Below are positions 8,932 through 17,708 of a stretch of DNA of 64,000 nt, in pieces; within the stretch, counting starts at the first letter, position 1; each line of letters starts with the position of its first letter. The DNA is from Fibrella aquatilis (GTDB lineage Bacteria; Bacteroidota; Bacteroidia; Cytophagales; Spirosomataceae). Under the pieces are notes generated by a model, which made no database searches, had not been told where the DNA came from, and saw nothing but the letters and a program-made list of their open reading frames with translations. The DNA lies in assembly GCF_017353255.1 (NCBI RefSeq), contig NZ_JAFMYU010000008.1, forward strand, positions 124,001 through 188,000. Direction: 5' to 3'. A program made the translations under genes and the position numbers.

Positions 8932-9640
8932 AAATGCCATCAGGCGTCGCTACCTCCACAACGAGTAAGATCGCATCGTCTGACAAGGCCTCGAACTCGA
9001 CAGCGCCATGCTGTGGGTCGAGCAACGACAGGCCGTCTTTTTCGTGCAACAGCCGGTTAGCTACTTCAAAGACGCCCTGCAACACAAGGATAAACAGGCC
9101 GTTAGCTGAATTGATTAGCTGATAGAGGCCTTCCTGCCGCCCACCGTAACGACCAATGTAAACGCGATTGGCTGAATCGCCGTGTAGCAGCGGCAACAGC
9201 TTGTTTTGGTCCGTCAGGTCGAAGGGGGTCTGTATGACGGAAGGGGTAAACGAAGCTTGACCACCAGCAAGCCAGAGTTGCAGGCAATTGATCGTCTCTG
9301 TTTCGTAGGGGTTGCTGATCGTGTAGGTTTCTCCCGCCATCAGCGACAGTATCCCAACCTGTCCCGGCTCCAGAAAATCACTTGCCGCCGTGCCCACCTG
9401 GTATTCCAGCCCGCCCATAATGGGTAGCAGCAGCGCCGTTGTAACCACCTCCGCTTGCATAGTCAGGCTGGCACTGGCGGTCAGGGTATCGTCGTTGAGC
9501 AGGCACAGTGGCCCGAACGGCTCGCGACCCTCGGCCCGGTAAGCTCCAAAATGGAAGGTATGAAGGCTGCGTAAAACGGCGTTTCCTGAAACGCCCCGCC
9601 GGTCGGCCAGGTAGATTTGAGCCTGCGTCTGCGTGTCCAT
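8930..9640 (-). CDS. Pirin-like bicupin protein lacking the metal ligands
   Basis: A 236-residue protein with the pirin/YhhW layout. It opens with RRGVSGNAVLRSLHTFHFG, followed by FGPL..LNDD and a second cupin at the C-terminus. Pirins normally bind one metal through a HPHxxxE-type motif and a later HSE motif in the N-terminal cupin. Here the corresponding stretches read TMQAEVVTT and GETYTISN, so no ligand His remains. Dioxygenase (quercetinase-like) activity is therefore doubtful, and a regulatory or binding role is more likely. It is the last gene of a probable three-gene operon with an unknown protein (19-nt gap) and an intradiol dioxygenase. Confidence 0.75.
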   Translation of the reverse strand: MDTQTQAQIYLADRRGVSGNAVLRSLHTFHFGAYRAEGREPFGPLCLLNDDTLTASASLTMQAEVVTTALLLPIMGGLEYQVGTAASDFLEPGQVGILSLMAGETYTISNPYETETINCLQLWLAGGQASFTPSVIQTPFDLTDQNKLLPLLHGDSANRVYIGRYGGRQEGLYQLINSANGLFILVLQGVFEVANRLLHEKDGLSLLDPQHGAVEFEALSDDAILLVVEVATPDGI

Positions 9641-9659
9641 AGGGCTGGGCAGTGGTTAA

Positions 9660-10181
9660 TTAGGGCTGAAAAGTGCCTTGAAAGCTGCTGATGCTAAGGT
9701 ACGGCTGCATCGCAATAAGGTCGGTGGGTACCTCGCTGCCCGCCTGCAACACCGGGCGCTGATCGCCATAGGCAACCAGCAAGCGGTCGCCTACGGTGTC
9801 GATCCAGGTGAGTGGGTCGCTATAAAAACTGATGGCAATGCGGTGCGCGGCTTTCTGTGTCACGTCCGACGCCAGCACTTCGAATTTGAATTGCGTGAAC
9901 GGCAAACAGGACTTCCCAACGGCGTTGACCACGTCGGGAATCACCTGATTGAGTTGCTGTAAATACCCCATGGCCGCCCGGCTGCTGAGGTAATGCAGTT
10001 CGGCGGCTCTGGGTACGTTGGCTAGCAGTGCCGCAAACGTGGGGTACTGCCCCGCCTGATCGTAGCGTTGAGCCTGCATAAAAAATTCTTGGTACGTTTC
10101 ATCAAAAACGACCTTGTCCCACGCCTTCACCGATGTGGCGTCGATGATTTTGTAATACGTCAACCGAATCAGGCCTTTCAT
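9660..10181 (-). CDS. Unknown protein coupled to intradiol dioxygenase
   Basis: A 173-residue cytoplasmic-looking protein without signal peptide, membrane segment or a motif I can assign. The ATG at 10181 lies one base after the stop of the dioxygenase gene, so translation is probably coupled. An in-frame GTG at 10190 is possible but would overlap. It is mixed alpha/beta in character, with several Tyr/Phe-rich segments (TYYKIID, YQEFFMQ). Its place between a ring-cleaving dioxygenase and a pirin-like cupin hints at an accessory role in oxidising aromatic compounds, but nothing in the sequence itself shows this. Confidence 0.65.
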   Translation of the reverse strand: MKGLIRLTYYKIIDATSVKAWDKVVFDETYQEFFMQAQRYDQAGQYPTFAALLANVPRAAELHYLSSRAAMGYLQQLNQVIPDVVNAVGKSCLPFTQFKFEVLASDVTQKAAHRIAISFYSDPLTWIDTVGDRLLVAYGDQRPVLQAGSEVPTDLIAMQPYLSISSFQGTFQP

Positions 10182-10182
10182 G

Positions 10183-10929
10183 CTAGGCACTCACCACGAT
10201 GGTGTGCGTTAGGGCATAACCGGCTGACACACTGCCCGATACCGTGGCTAGTTCGGTGGTGAAACCGTCGCTGAACACGTTGTCGCGCTCGTTGGTGGTG
10301 TCCTGCTTACCCTTGGTATATCCCTGTGCCTGCGCCGTGGTATACACGAGGTTGGTGATATCGTAGGGAAAAGCAATCTGCGTGACCAGCAATGATTTAC
10401 CCACCGAATTGTAGATATGTACGTGTACGTGTGGTGCCCGGCCTGAGTACCAGCCCGGAAAAATGGTCGTAAAATTCACCAGCCCATTCACATCCGTTGT
10501 TTGCCGACCGCGCAAAAAATCGACCTTCTGGAAGTTCACGCTCTGCATTCCCGACCCGCCATACTCCGAGTAGTAGCCGTCTTTGTCGCAGTGCCACACG
10601 TCAACAATGGCCCCGGCCAGGGCGGCGCAACTGGCATTCTTGTTTTTAATGGTAATGGCCATTGTCATGGCTACGCCCGTGCGGTCGGCGCGGATGTCCT
10701 GCCGCACAAAATTGGCGGGCACTTTGGTGGGGAATGGCCCTTCGGTTTCGGAGGGCGTCACCGTACAGTCGCTGGCCGAACTGCCGTTGGTCGATCCCGA
10801 ACCTGTAGTGGTGCCACCGCCCGTAGTGGTTGTAACGGGGTCTACAGACGAGGTGTCTTTGCAGGCGGCTATGGCGGCTATACCGAGGAGGCTACCGAAG
10901 CCCCGTTTCAAAAAATCCTTGCGTTCCAT
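10183..10929 (-). CDS. Exported intradiol ring-cleavage dioxygenase
   Basis: A 248-residue member of the catechol/protocatechuate intradiol dioxygenase superfamily, which opens catechol-type rings between the two hydroxyls using Fe(III). The ligand set is visible: Tyr120 (in DGYYS), Tyr161 (in PGWYSGR), His167 and His169 (in HVHVH). The N-terminus MERKDFLKRGF and the hydrophobic stretch ending AIAAC (Cys23) suggest a Tat-like or lipoprotein export signal, followed by a Gly/Thr/Ser linker (about 31-55). I chose the ATG at 10929 because it gives this signal; an upstream extension to 10995 adds non-homologous residues. It heads a minus-strand operon with the unknown protein and the pirin-like gene. 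Confidence 0.88.
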   Translation of the reverse strand: MERKDFLKRGFGSLLGIAAIAACKDTSSVDPVTTTTGGGTTTGSGSTNGSSASDCTVTPSETEGPFPTKVPANFVRQDIRADRTGVAMTMAITIKNKNASCAALAGAIVDVWHCDKDGYYSEYGGSGMQSVNFQKVDFLRGRQTTDVNGLVNFTTIFPGWYSGRAPHVHVHIYNSVGKSLLVTQIAFPYDITNLVYTTAQAQGYTKGKQDTTNERDNVFSDGFTTELATVSGSVSAGYALTHTIVVSA

Positions 10930-11116
10930 ACAGTTGACTGTGACTGAAAAATGGATGATAATTGCTGTGCTATACCCTCTTAACGCCGCCAGCATGGCCC
11001 ATCGTTGCGTGGCCCGCCTACTTAGCGGTAAAGCGGTTAAATGTGTCGGCGAATGTGTCTACTTCCCTCTACGCCAACCATGCCTCCGCCGTTGTGTCCG
11101 CGCATAAAATTGGCCG

Positions 11117-11842
11117 TTAGGGCTGAAATCGGCTGAGCAGACCGGCCTCGTAGCTGGCCCCGATAGGAATCTCGCGCCCGGCCACCGAAAGGGTTTTGTT
11201 GCGTACCGCCTCGATGCGGCTGAAGGGCACGATAAACGACCGGTGGACGCGAATGAACTGGTTATCGGGCAGTTTTTCCAGCATGGCTTTCATCGTCATC
11301 CGCGCCACCACCGGTCGGCTGCCGCTCGTTCCGCCCGCCTGATTTGCCCCCGGTTGCAGGTGAATTTTCAGGTAGTCGTCCAGCCCTTCGACGTACAGAA
11401 TGTCGGCCAGGGCAATCTTATAAAGCGTGTAGTCGGCCCGGACGTAGACATAGGCGGTTTCGGTGGGCTTGGCGGTGTCCTGCTGCCAGCGTAAGTAGTC
11501 GTTGGCTTTGGTTACGGCCTGCAAAAACCGCTCGTACGTAAACGGTTTAAGCAGGTAGTCGACGGCGTTGAGTGTAAACCCTTCCACGGCGTATTCGGCG
11601 TAGGCGGTGGTGAAAATGACCAGGGTGGGCTGCGGAATGGCTTTGTAGAAATCGATGCCCGACATTTTTGGCATGTTGATGTCCAGAAACAGCAGATCAA
11701 CGGGGTTGGTCGCCAGGTATTGCTGCGCCTCATCGGTACGCGTGAACGTCTGTTGCAGCGAGACGAAATCCACCTGCTGACAAAAATGGTCGATCACTCG
11801 CAGGGCAGGCGGTTCATCGTCGAGGGCAATGGCGCGGATCAT
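11117..11842 (-). CDS. LytTR-family response regulator
   Basis: A 241-residue regulator with an N-terminal receiver domain (acidic pair Asp8-Asp9, phospho-acceptor Asp54 in FLDINMP, Lys in LLKPF) and a C-terminal LytTR DNA-binding domain (about 135-240, with FIRVHRSFIV). It accepts phosphate from the sensor kinase encoded just upstream. Its ATG overlaps that gene's TGA by four bases (ATGA), so the pair is translationally coupled. LytTR targets in this phylum are usually unknown. The closest downstream genes on the same strand are the intradiol dioxygenase operon, 187 nt away. Confidence 0.95.
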   Translation of the reverse strand: MIRAIALDDEPPALRVIDHFCQQVDFVSLQQTFTRTDEAQQYLATNPVDLLFLDINMPKMSGIDFYKAIPQPTLVIFTTAYAEYAVEGFTLNAVDYLLKPFTYERFLQAVTKANDYLRWQQDTAKPTETAYVYVRADYTLYKIALADILYVEGLDDYLKIHLQPGANQAGGTSGSRPVVARMTMKAMLEKLPDNQFIRVHRSFIVPFSRIEAVRNKTLSVAGREIPIGASYEAGLLSRFQP

Positions 11843-12978
11843 GACAGGGTAAGGATTAAATCGACGGTATAACTGGTTGGCTCGTCGTTGATAATAAGCT
11901 GATGACGAGACGGATAGAGTAGGTTCAGGCGGTTTTTGGTGTTGGTCAGGCCAATGCCATTCGCCACGGTGGCCGGGGTAAATAGCTGTACTTTTTTGTT
12001 GAACACCCGGCAGTGCAACCCCTGCGCCGTTATGTCGATAGCAATAGCAATTGGCGAGGGATCTTCCGGGCTAGCTCCGTATTTAAAGGCATTTTCGATA
12101 AACGAAATCAGGATCAGCGGGGCAATCTGGAGGCCGTTGGCATCGCCCCTGGTACTATACTGAACAGGTATGGTGTCGGCCAGCCGTAGCTTTTGCAGGG
12201 CTATATACTGACTGATATAGGCCAGTTCGTGGCTGAGAGCTACCCGATCTTTGTGGGCCTCGGCAATGACGTATCGCAGAAAAGACGACAGTTGCACAAT
12301 GGCGCTGGCCGTGCCGGGCGACTCGATAATGGCCAGCGAATAGATGCTGTTGAGGGTGTTAAACAGAAAATGCGGGTTGATCTGTGCCTTCAGGTACGAC
12401 AGTTCGGCGTTGAGGCGTTCGCGTTCCGTTTCGCGCCAGCGGTTGTTGATTCGGATGGCCAGTGACAGCAGCAAACCGGCCAGAAACAGAAAAAACGTCT
12501 GGCTTATTTCGGGCGGCAAACCCGGCTGATCTGACGCGCCGGATCGTGGGCGGGGCGGTGTGTTCGGGGGCGGTCCGTCTGGCGGAGGTCCACCTGGTGG
12601 TAACGTATTGCGGGGCGGTGGGCTATACGCTCCAGCGGGCGGTGGGGGTGGTGCCTGACCCAAACCGGGGCGACCCGGTCCGTTGGCTCGGGCGTTGATG
12701 GCCACCACGAGTTGATTAATAACGATGAAACAACCCAGCACACAGATGCCGTAAAGCAGGAACTTACGGCCAAAAAATAGCCGCGGAATCAATACAAAGT
12801 AGTTGGTGTAGAAAAAGGCAATCGTGAACAGATACGAGGCCAGATTACGCTGCTCATGCGGATTAGTAGACAACTCGCGCAGCTTGGCCAGCCCATCATC
12901 GACAAACAAATAGGGCAGCGCCAGGAAGATAACGCAACCCAGCAGGTGCATAAAAACGAGGGCAACAGTCCGGCTCAT
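11839..12978 (-). CDS. LytS-like membrane histidine kinase with proline-rich insert
   Basis: A 379-residue kinase of the His_kinase (LytS/YehU) type. Transmembrane segments lie near 8-26, 46-66, 74-95 and 160-177. The phospho-accepting His203 sits in the hallmark QINPHFLFNTLNS, and the ATPase domain follows (FIENAFKYG, GIGLTNTKNRL). An unusual Pro/Gly-rich insert of about 60 residues (98-157) lies between the third and fourth membrane segments; related kinases have a short loop there. It overlaps the response-regulator gene by four bases. No dedicated ligand-binding domain is present, so signal input must come through the membrane segments or the Pro-rich loop. Confidence 0.92.
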   Translation of the reverse strand: MSRTVALVFMHLLGCVIFLALPYLFVDDGLAKLRELSTNPHEQRNLASYLFTIAFFYTNYFVLIPRLFFGRKFLLYGICVLGCFIVINQLVVAINARANGPGRPGLGQAPPPPPAGAYSPPPRNTLPPGGPPPDGPPPNTPPRPRSGASDQPGLPPEISQTFFLFLAGLLLSLAIRINNRWRETERERLNAELSYLKAQINPHFLFNTLNSIYSLAIIESPGTASAIVQLSSFLRYVIAEAHKDRVALSHELAYISQYIALQKLRLADTIPVQYSTRGDANGLQIAPLILISFIENAFKYGASPEDPSPIAIAIDITAQGLHCRVFNKKVQLFTPATVANGIGLTNTKNRLNLLYPSRHQLIINDEPTSYTVDLILTLS

Positions 12979-13066
12979 AGTCGTGAAACGGGAAATTACG
13001 CAGGTTGAGGCAGTTCAGCCGGTAATCTCGGCAAACGGGCAGAATGTGCCGGAGAAGGGAGTTATT

Positions 13067-13209
13067 CAGTTTAGCGTTTTCAGTTTAGCGTTTTCAGTTT
13101 AGCGTTGGCTTCGCGCTCTAGGCCGGAACGCCGGACCGGCCTAGAGCGCGAAGCCTGGAGCGCGAAGCAACTGAAGACAGCAAACAGTAAACTGTAAACT
13201 TAAAACTGA
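13067..13209. repeat. Heptamer-phased inverted repeat HIR-3 (uxaB / LytS gap)
   Basis: The left side is a 14-bp (2 x 7) direct repeat CAGTTTAGCGTTTT present 2.7 times at 13067-13104. The core is a perfect 20-bp stem (13107-13126 with 13136-13155) containing GGCTTCGCGC. The right side is an array of degenerate heptamers (CTGAAGA / CAGTAAA type, about 13171-13209). The uxaB stop codon (13200-13202) and its last residues fall inside the right array. Confidence 0.85.
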
Positions 13210-14717
13210 AGACTTCTTTCCACGCCTTCGTTTAGCATTTTGAACAGATTGCTGGCCACCTGCTTGCTGAAGCCGGGGAGGGTGGTGAGGTCTGTTTGCC
13301 AGAGCGTCGTATTCGACAATACTGCCGTGACCAGCGCCGTAACTGACCCTGCTTTAGTGGGGTCTACGTGAAGCCATTGGGCCATAAAGTAGGCCGCCTG
13401 CTCGTCGCGGATGGGGTAGACCAGGTCGCCTTTTTGCAGCTTGATTTCGCCCAGGTATTCGCCTTCGTCGGTTTGGCGATGCACGCGCATGAACAGCAGG
13501 CAAGCCGCAAAACAGATAGCCATCCGGTCGGGCACGTGGCCGAAGTGAGCTACCGCACGCTGCAAATTGGGCACGTTACGCAGCGCCATTTTGGCGGTCT
13601 GTTGCAGGGTGATATTGAGCAGGAAATGCTCGTTGAAGGGGTTTTTAAACCGGTCGAGCACTTCATGGGCAAAGGCTTTCACGGCAGCGGGCCCCTCGTC
13701 GCCCAATGAGTCGGAAGGCACAATGGGCACCAGGTCGTCGAGGAGTAGTTGGGCTACGAATGGCCCCATCAGTGGGTGGTTCATGGCCTCGGCTACGGTC
13801 ACGTTGCCCAGCAGGTAGGCGAGTGGGGTCATAAACGTATGCCCCCCGTTGAGGAGCCGGAGTTTGCGCTCGCGGTAGAAGTTGATGTCTTCGTCGATAA
13901 CCACCTGATTGGGGCTGACCGTGGCAAACGACAGGATAGATCGTACCCGGTCGTCACCCTCAATGGCCCAGAGGTGATACGGCTCGGTGGCAATGAGCAA
14001 CTGGTCGGTGTAGCCCATTTCGGCGGCAAACCGGTCCATCGTTTCTTCGTCGGGGTGGCCTGTTACTATTCTATCTACCAGCGAGTTGCAAAACCGAACG
14101 TGAAATTTTAGCCATTTGGTAAACAGCTTGCCCAACTCGTTATGCTTGGCCACGCGCTCTACGGCATCGCGCAGGCGTAGGCCATTGTCTGGCAGAAGCT
14201 CAGTGGGAATTACCACCAGCCCCATCTTTTTGGAGCCACCGGCGCTCTTGAATCGTTCGTACAAAAAGGCTGTCAGCTTAGCGGGAAATGAGCGCGGCGG
14301 CATCTCGAAAACGCTTTCTTCCACGTAGTTCAACCCTACTTCGGTGGTGTTCGACACGATCACCTGCAAGGAGGGCTTCCGGGCCAGCGCCAGCACGTCG
14401 GCCCATTGAGTGGGGGCTGCCAGCACGCGGCTGATGGCCGTCACCACCGTTTTTTGGTCAACGGTCTCTCCGTTTTCAACACCCCGCGACCAGACCGTAT
14501 AATGATTGTCCTGCGCTGAAAATTCGCTCACGTCGCTGCCGGTAGACTTCACCACCACCACCGAACCGTTGAAAACACCCTGCTCGTTGGCCCGCTGAAT
14601 GAGATAATCGGGCAGGCCGCGCAAGAGGACACCGGTACCAAATTGCAATACGCGTTCGGGTAAATCAGCTACGGCAGGAGACAGTTCGCGGCTTAGCGAA
14701 GCAGACAATTGATTCAT
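13200..14717 (-). CDS. uxaB: Tagaturonate reductase (mannitol dehydrogenase family)
   Basis: A 505-residue long-chain polyol dehydrogenase most like tagaturonate reductase, which interconverts D-tagaturonate and D-altronate with NAD(H) in galacturonate breakdown. Family marks are LQFGTGVLLRGLPDYLI at the Rossmann N-terminus, VVVVKSTGSD, IVSNTTEVG and the KLRLLNGGHTF segment holding the catalytic Lys region. The ATG at 14717 starts MNQLSAS; upstream in-frame codons run into the promoter region. A hexuronate-type MFS transporter is 137 nt upstream on the same strand, which supports a uronate pathway. The C-terminus (LQF-stop) is encoded by the heptamer repeat. Fructuronate reductase is the main alternative. 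Confidence 0.85.
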   Translation of the reverse strand: MNQLSASLSRELSPAVADLPERVLQFGTGVLLRGLPDYLIQRANEQGVFNGSVVVVKSTGSDVSEFSAQDNHYTVWSRGVENGETVDQKTVVTAISRVLAAPTQWADVLALARKPSLQVIVSNTTEVGLNYVEESVFEMPPRSFPAKLTAFLYERFKSAGGSKKMGLVVIPTELLPDNGLRLRDAVERVAKHNELGKLFTKWLKFHVRFCNSLVDRIVTGHPDEETMDRFAAEMGYTDQLLIATEPYHLWAIEGDDRVRSILSFATVSPNQVVIDEDINFYRERKLRLLNGGHTFMTPLAYLLGNVTVAEAMNHPLMGPFVAQLLLDDLVPIVPSDSLGDEGPAAVKAFAHEVLDRFKNPFNEHFLLNITLQQTAKMALRNVPNLQRAVAHFGHVPDRMAICFAACLLFMRVHRQTDEGEYLGEIKLQKGDLVYPIRDEQAAYFMAQWLHVDPTKAGSVTALVTAVLSNTTLWQTDLTTLPGFSKQVASNLFKMLNEGVERSLQF

Positions 14718-14854
14718 GGACGAAAGGATAGACCAGTATAACCGGCAAGTTAGGGCAGGCAGGCCATAAAGCGTATTCTGCCTGCCTGGATAACGAGGTA
14801 GTGGTATGGATAAGACGATAATAACCACGGCTACTACCTACACAAGTACCGACT

Positions 14855-16180
14855 TTAGCGCAATTCTTCCAGGGTAACGGGTTCGAGGCGGGGCAACACA
14901 ATGTGAATCAGTAGCAAGGCCAGCAAATAAACCCCGCCTGCCATAATGAAGAGGGGATAGTAGCCGGTAGCGTTGATGATATCGCCCGAATAACGGGCCA
15001 GCAAAATGCCCCCCACGGCCCCAAACATGCCGCCGATGCTGGCGACGGAGGCCGTCACGGTTTTCGGGAAAAGGTCCGACGCGAAGGTGTACATATTGGC
15101 CGACCAGCCCTGATGCGCGGCCGTGGCCAGTGAAATAAGCGCGATGGCCACGGTAAGGCTGTTGGTTTTGGCGGCATACATGATGGGTACTACGCACAGG
15201 GCGCATAGCAGCATGGTGCTTTTGCGCGCCCGGTTAGCCGACCAGCCGCGAAGCATGAGCTGGGTGCTAAGCCAACCGAAAAAGATGCTGCCCGCGTCGG
15301 AGACGACATAAATAATGAGAAACGGAATGCCGAACGACTTCAGGTCCAGCTTCTGGTCGAGGGCTTCGTTGGAATTGAAAAAATCGGGTAGCCAGGCCAT
15401 GTAAAACCACCAGATGGGGTCAGTGAGGAACTTGCCAATGGCGTAGGCCCAGGTCTGTTTGTAGGCCAGCAGCCGCAGCCACGACACCCGCTCGGCGGGT
15501 TCCTGGGGAGCCTCGCTCCGAATATAGGCCAGTTCCCCCGCCGACACCAGCCGGTTGCGTTCGGGTTTGCTATAGGTAAACCACCAGAAAATCAGCAGCG
15601 CAAACCCCAGCAGTCCCGTAATGAGAAATGAGCTTCGCCAGCCGAAATGCAGGATTATGTAGGGTACCACCAGGGCCGTGAGAATGATGCCTACGTTGGT
15701 GCCGGCGTTGAAAAGGCCGTTGGCAAAGGATCGTTCGCGGCGCGGAAACCACTCGGAGACGGTCTTGATAGCCGCCGGAAAATTGGCCGCTTCGCCCAGG
15801 CCCAGCATGACGCGCATGAGCTTCAGACCTGTGAGGCCCTGTACAAACGTGGTGCCCACGGCGGCAATGCTCCAGACCAGAATACCGAGCGAAAACCCCC
15901 GCCGCGTCCCGATCCGGTCAATTACCCAGCCCAGCAACAGAAACCCGATGGCATAGGCAAACTTAAACGCCGAATCGACCTTGCTGTATTCCACCCGAAA
16001 CTGATCGACCCGTTCCTGGTTGAGCACCTCCGACACCGAAAGGCCCAGCATCTCTTTCCGAAACAACTCGTCGGTCATGGTGAACGAGAGCACCTGCCGG
16101 TCTATGTAGTTGATGGTGGTGGCAATAAACAACAACGCTACAATACGCCAGCGGAACGTACCTGGAGAAGTAGAAATCAT
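14855..16180 (-). CDS. MFS transporter, hexuronate (ExuT/ACS) type
   Basis: A 441-residue major facilitator with 12 predicted membrane segments and the anion:cation symporter pattern. TTINYIDRQVLSF lies in the first segment, LGLGEAANFPAAIKTVSEWFP near 130-150, and ERSFANGLFNAGTNVG follows. This family imports hexuronates such as galacturonate or glucuronate with protons. The start chosen is the ATG at 16180 (MISTSPGTFRWR); upstream in-frame sequence is not family-like. With uxaB downstream it forms a likely uptake and catabolism unit. The 137-nt gap between them holds a GC-rich hairpin (GGCAGGCAG type near 14755-14788) of uncertain role. Confidence 0.88.
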   Translation of the reverse strand: MISTSPGTFRWRIVALLFIATTINYIDRQVLSFTMTDELFRKEMLGLSVSEVLNQERVDQFRVEYSKVDSAFKFAYAIGFLLLGWVIDRIGTRRGFSLGILVWSIAAVGTTFVQGLTGLKLMRVMLGLGEAANFPAAIKTVSEWFPRRERSFANGLFNAGTNVGIILTALVVPYIILHFGWRSSFLITGLLGFALLIFWWFTYSKPERNRLVSAGELAYIRSEAPQEPAERVSWLRLLAYKQTWAYAIGKFLTDPIWWFYMAWLPDFFNSNEALDQKLDLKSFGIPFLIIYVVSDAGSIFFGWLSTQLMLRGWSANRARKSTMLLCALCVVPIMYAAKTNSLTVAIALISLATAAHQGWSANMYTFASDLFPKTVTASVASIGGMFGAVGGILLARYSGDIINATGYYPLFIMAGGVYLLALLLIHIVLPRLEPVTLEELR

Positions 16181-16220
16181 GGCTGGTAAAGGACGGGAGA
16201 CGGGGGTGTTTACTTGATCT

Positions 16221-17585
16221 CTACGGTTCTGGTACGTACCAGAACGGAATGGCAATGAGGTCTTCGGGGGTGGGCTTGCCGGGGCGGTTGATGCCTACCC
16301 GGAGCAGGTTGCGGCCCGTGACGAGGTTGCCCGGCACCAGTACCGTTTGCCAGCCGCGCTGTTGCACTGTCCCGGCCTGCGCAAACAACAGTCGGGGGTG
16401 GTTAATGACCGAATCGTTAACCGTAAGCCGGATAAGCCCGTTGATTTGCCGGTTCATCCACCCAGCGCGTTGGTGGCGACGTTCCGGATTCGACAGCGAA
16501 TCGGGCCAGGCTGGTTCTGGTGCCAGGCGCGTCAGCAGTGTATCAAGGGATTTGGGGTAGGCAATAAACAGGCGCAGGTAGGGTTCGCGGATTACGTCGG
16601 CCTGAATAGACGCTACGTCAATGTACTCATCCTCAGACCGTTGGTTGTCATAGGCATTGGGGTTTACAAACAGGCTATCCTCACGGGCCGAATACAGATG
16701 GCGGCTGTTAAAGAAGGAGGTACGCCGGTCGTTTCGTGCCATATCGCTGGTGTACTCAATAAAAAAACACACCATAAACACCGTCATGAAGATCAAGGCT
16801 GTACGGGCAAAGCGTTGTTGCGGAATATGGCTGTAGAAGGTGTTTGTAACGAAGGTTGAATGCCGAAACATACCCACCATAATAATCTTCATGGCGAGTT
16901 GGGTAGCTTTAGTGAGCTGGTAATGCCACCGGATTCCCGCAGGGGTCTCTTTTACCTTCTTCAGGCTCAGCACAATCAGCGCGGTATAGGCCACCACCAC
17001 CAGTGCGCCCATCCCGATTTTGATGTAATGCCACACATCGGCAGGTACATTCGGCTTTATCACCAGATACACCACCAGGGTCAGCACATAGAGTTGGCTG
17101 ACCACGATCAGGAAAAATACAAACTGGAAGGCAAGGGCAAACACAATGTTGCACCGCTTGTCGAGCCAGAGAATGTAGCGGTCAAGCGGCCCAAACTCTT
17201 CGGCCATCTTCTGCTGAGCGTGGGGGGTGCTGAACGGGATACGGTCGTAATGAATGCCCGACGGATACACGGCCAACAACCCGACCATCCCTACCCAAAA
17301 CGCCCGCATGACGAAGTTGACCAGAAACGCGACAAACAGGATGTTGAGCGCCGTTCGGATCATGCTGTAGGCCAACGGCGGAAGCAGGTTCGCAAGCCCC
17401 TCAGTGCTTAGCGTAAAGTTATGCTGGAGGTAACTGAAGGCCGAATCGAGCAGGTCGGGTAGTTGCAGAATGGCAAACATGGCCACGCCCGAAATGGCCA
17501 GTTCAAGGTTCCAGCTCTGGGCAGTCAGTTCCCGCAGTTTATCCTGCTCGTGGGGTTCTAGGGGGGTGGGGGTGATGGAATTCAA
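16221..17585 (-). CDS. Unknown polytopic membrane protein
   Basis: A 454-residue integral membrane protein I cannot assign. Hydrophobic segments lie near 27-47, 68-108 (two), 146-177 (one or two), 190-208 and 260-280. The C-terminal ~170 residues are soluble and appear extracytoplasmic or periplasmic. They contain a domain rich in Arg, Pro and aromatic residues ending FWYVPEP. No ATG is available: an in-frame stop lies just upstream, and the first usable codon is TTG at 17585. That TTG is itself written by the heptamer repeat (AAACCTTG), so the native start may have been replaced. It ends 40 nt upstream of the MFS gene and may be co-transcribed with it. Confidence 0.72.
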   Translation of the reverse strand: MNSITPTPLEPHEQDKLRELTAQSWNLELAISGVAMFAILQLPDLLDSAFSYLQHNFTLSTEGLANLLPPLAYSMIRTALNILFVAFLVNFVMRAFWVGMVGLLAVYPSGIHYDRIPFSTPHAQQKMAEEFGPLDRYILWLDKRCNIVFALAFQFVFFLIVVSQLYVLTLVVYLVIKPNVPADVWHYIKIGMGALVVVAYTALIVLSLKKVKETPAGIRWHYQLTKATQLAMKIIMVGMFRHSTFVTNTFYSHIPQQRFARTALIFMTVFMVCFFIEYTSDMARNDRRTSFFNSRHLYSAREDSLFVNPNAYDNQRSEDEYIDVASIQADVIREPYLRLFIAYPKSLDTLLTRLAPEPAWPDSLSNPERRHQRAGWMNRQINGLIRLTVNDSVINHPRLLFAQAGTVQQRGWQTVLVPGNLVTGRNLLRVGINRPGKPTPEDLIAIPFWYVPEP

Positions 17586-17708
17586 GGTTTAAGGTCTAAA
17601 GTCTAAGGTCTAACGTATAAGGTTGGCTGACCGGTCCGCCGGTGCGGGAGGCATACTCTGGCGTTAGCCCGGACGCGGGACCGCAACGTTAAACCTTAGA
17701 CGTTGAAC
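17584..17708. repeat. Heptamer-phased repeat HIR-4
   Basis: The left array at 17584-17625 is six consecutive degenerate heptamers of the AAGGTCT type in strict 7-nt register. The right array at 17685-17708 reads AACGTTA, AACCTTA, GACGTTG, roughly complementary to the left. The GC core carries GACCGGTCCGCCGGTGCGGG, nearly the same block as in HIR-2 and HIR-8. The stem is the most diverged of the twelve. It abuts the amidohydrolase stop (17709) and includes the TTG start of the membrane protein. Confidence 0.8.

Noticed and set aside
14751-14790. GGCAGGCAG hairpin in the uxaB/MFS gap
   Set aside because: Short stem without T-run and without heptamer register; could be chance, so noted only in the transporter entry.
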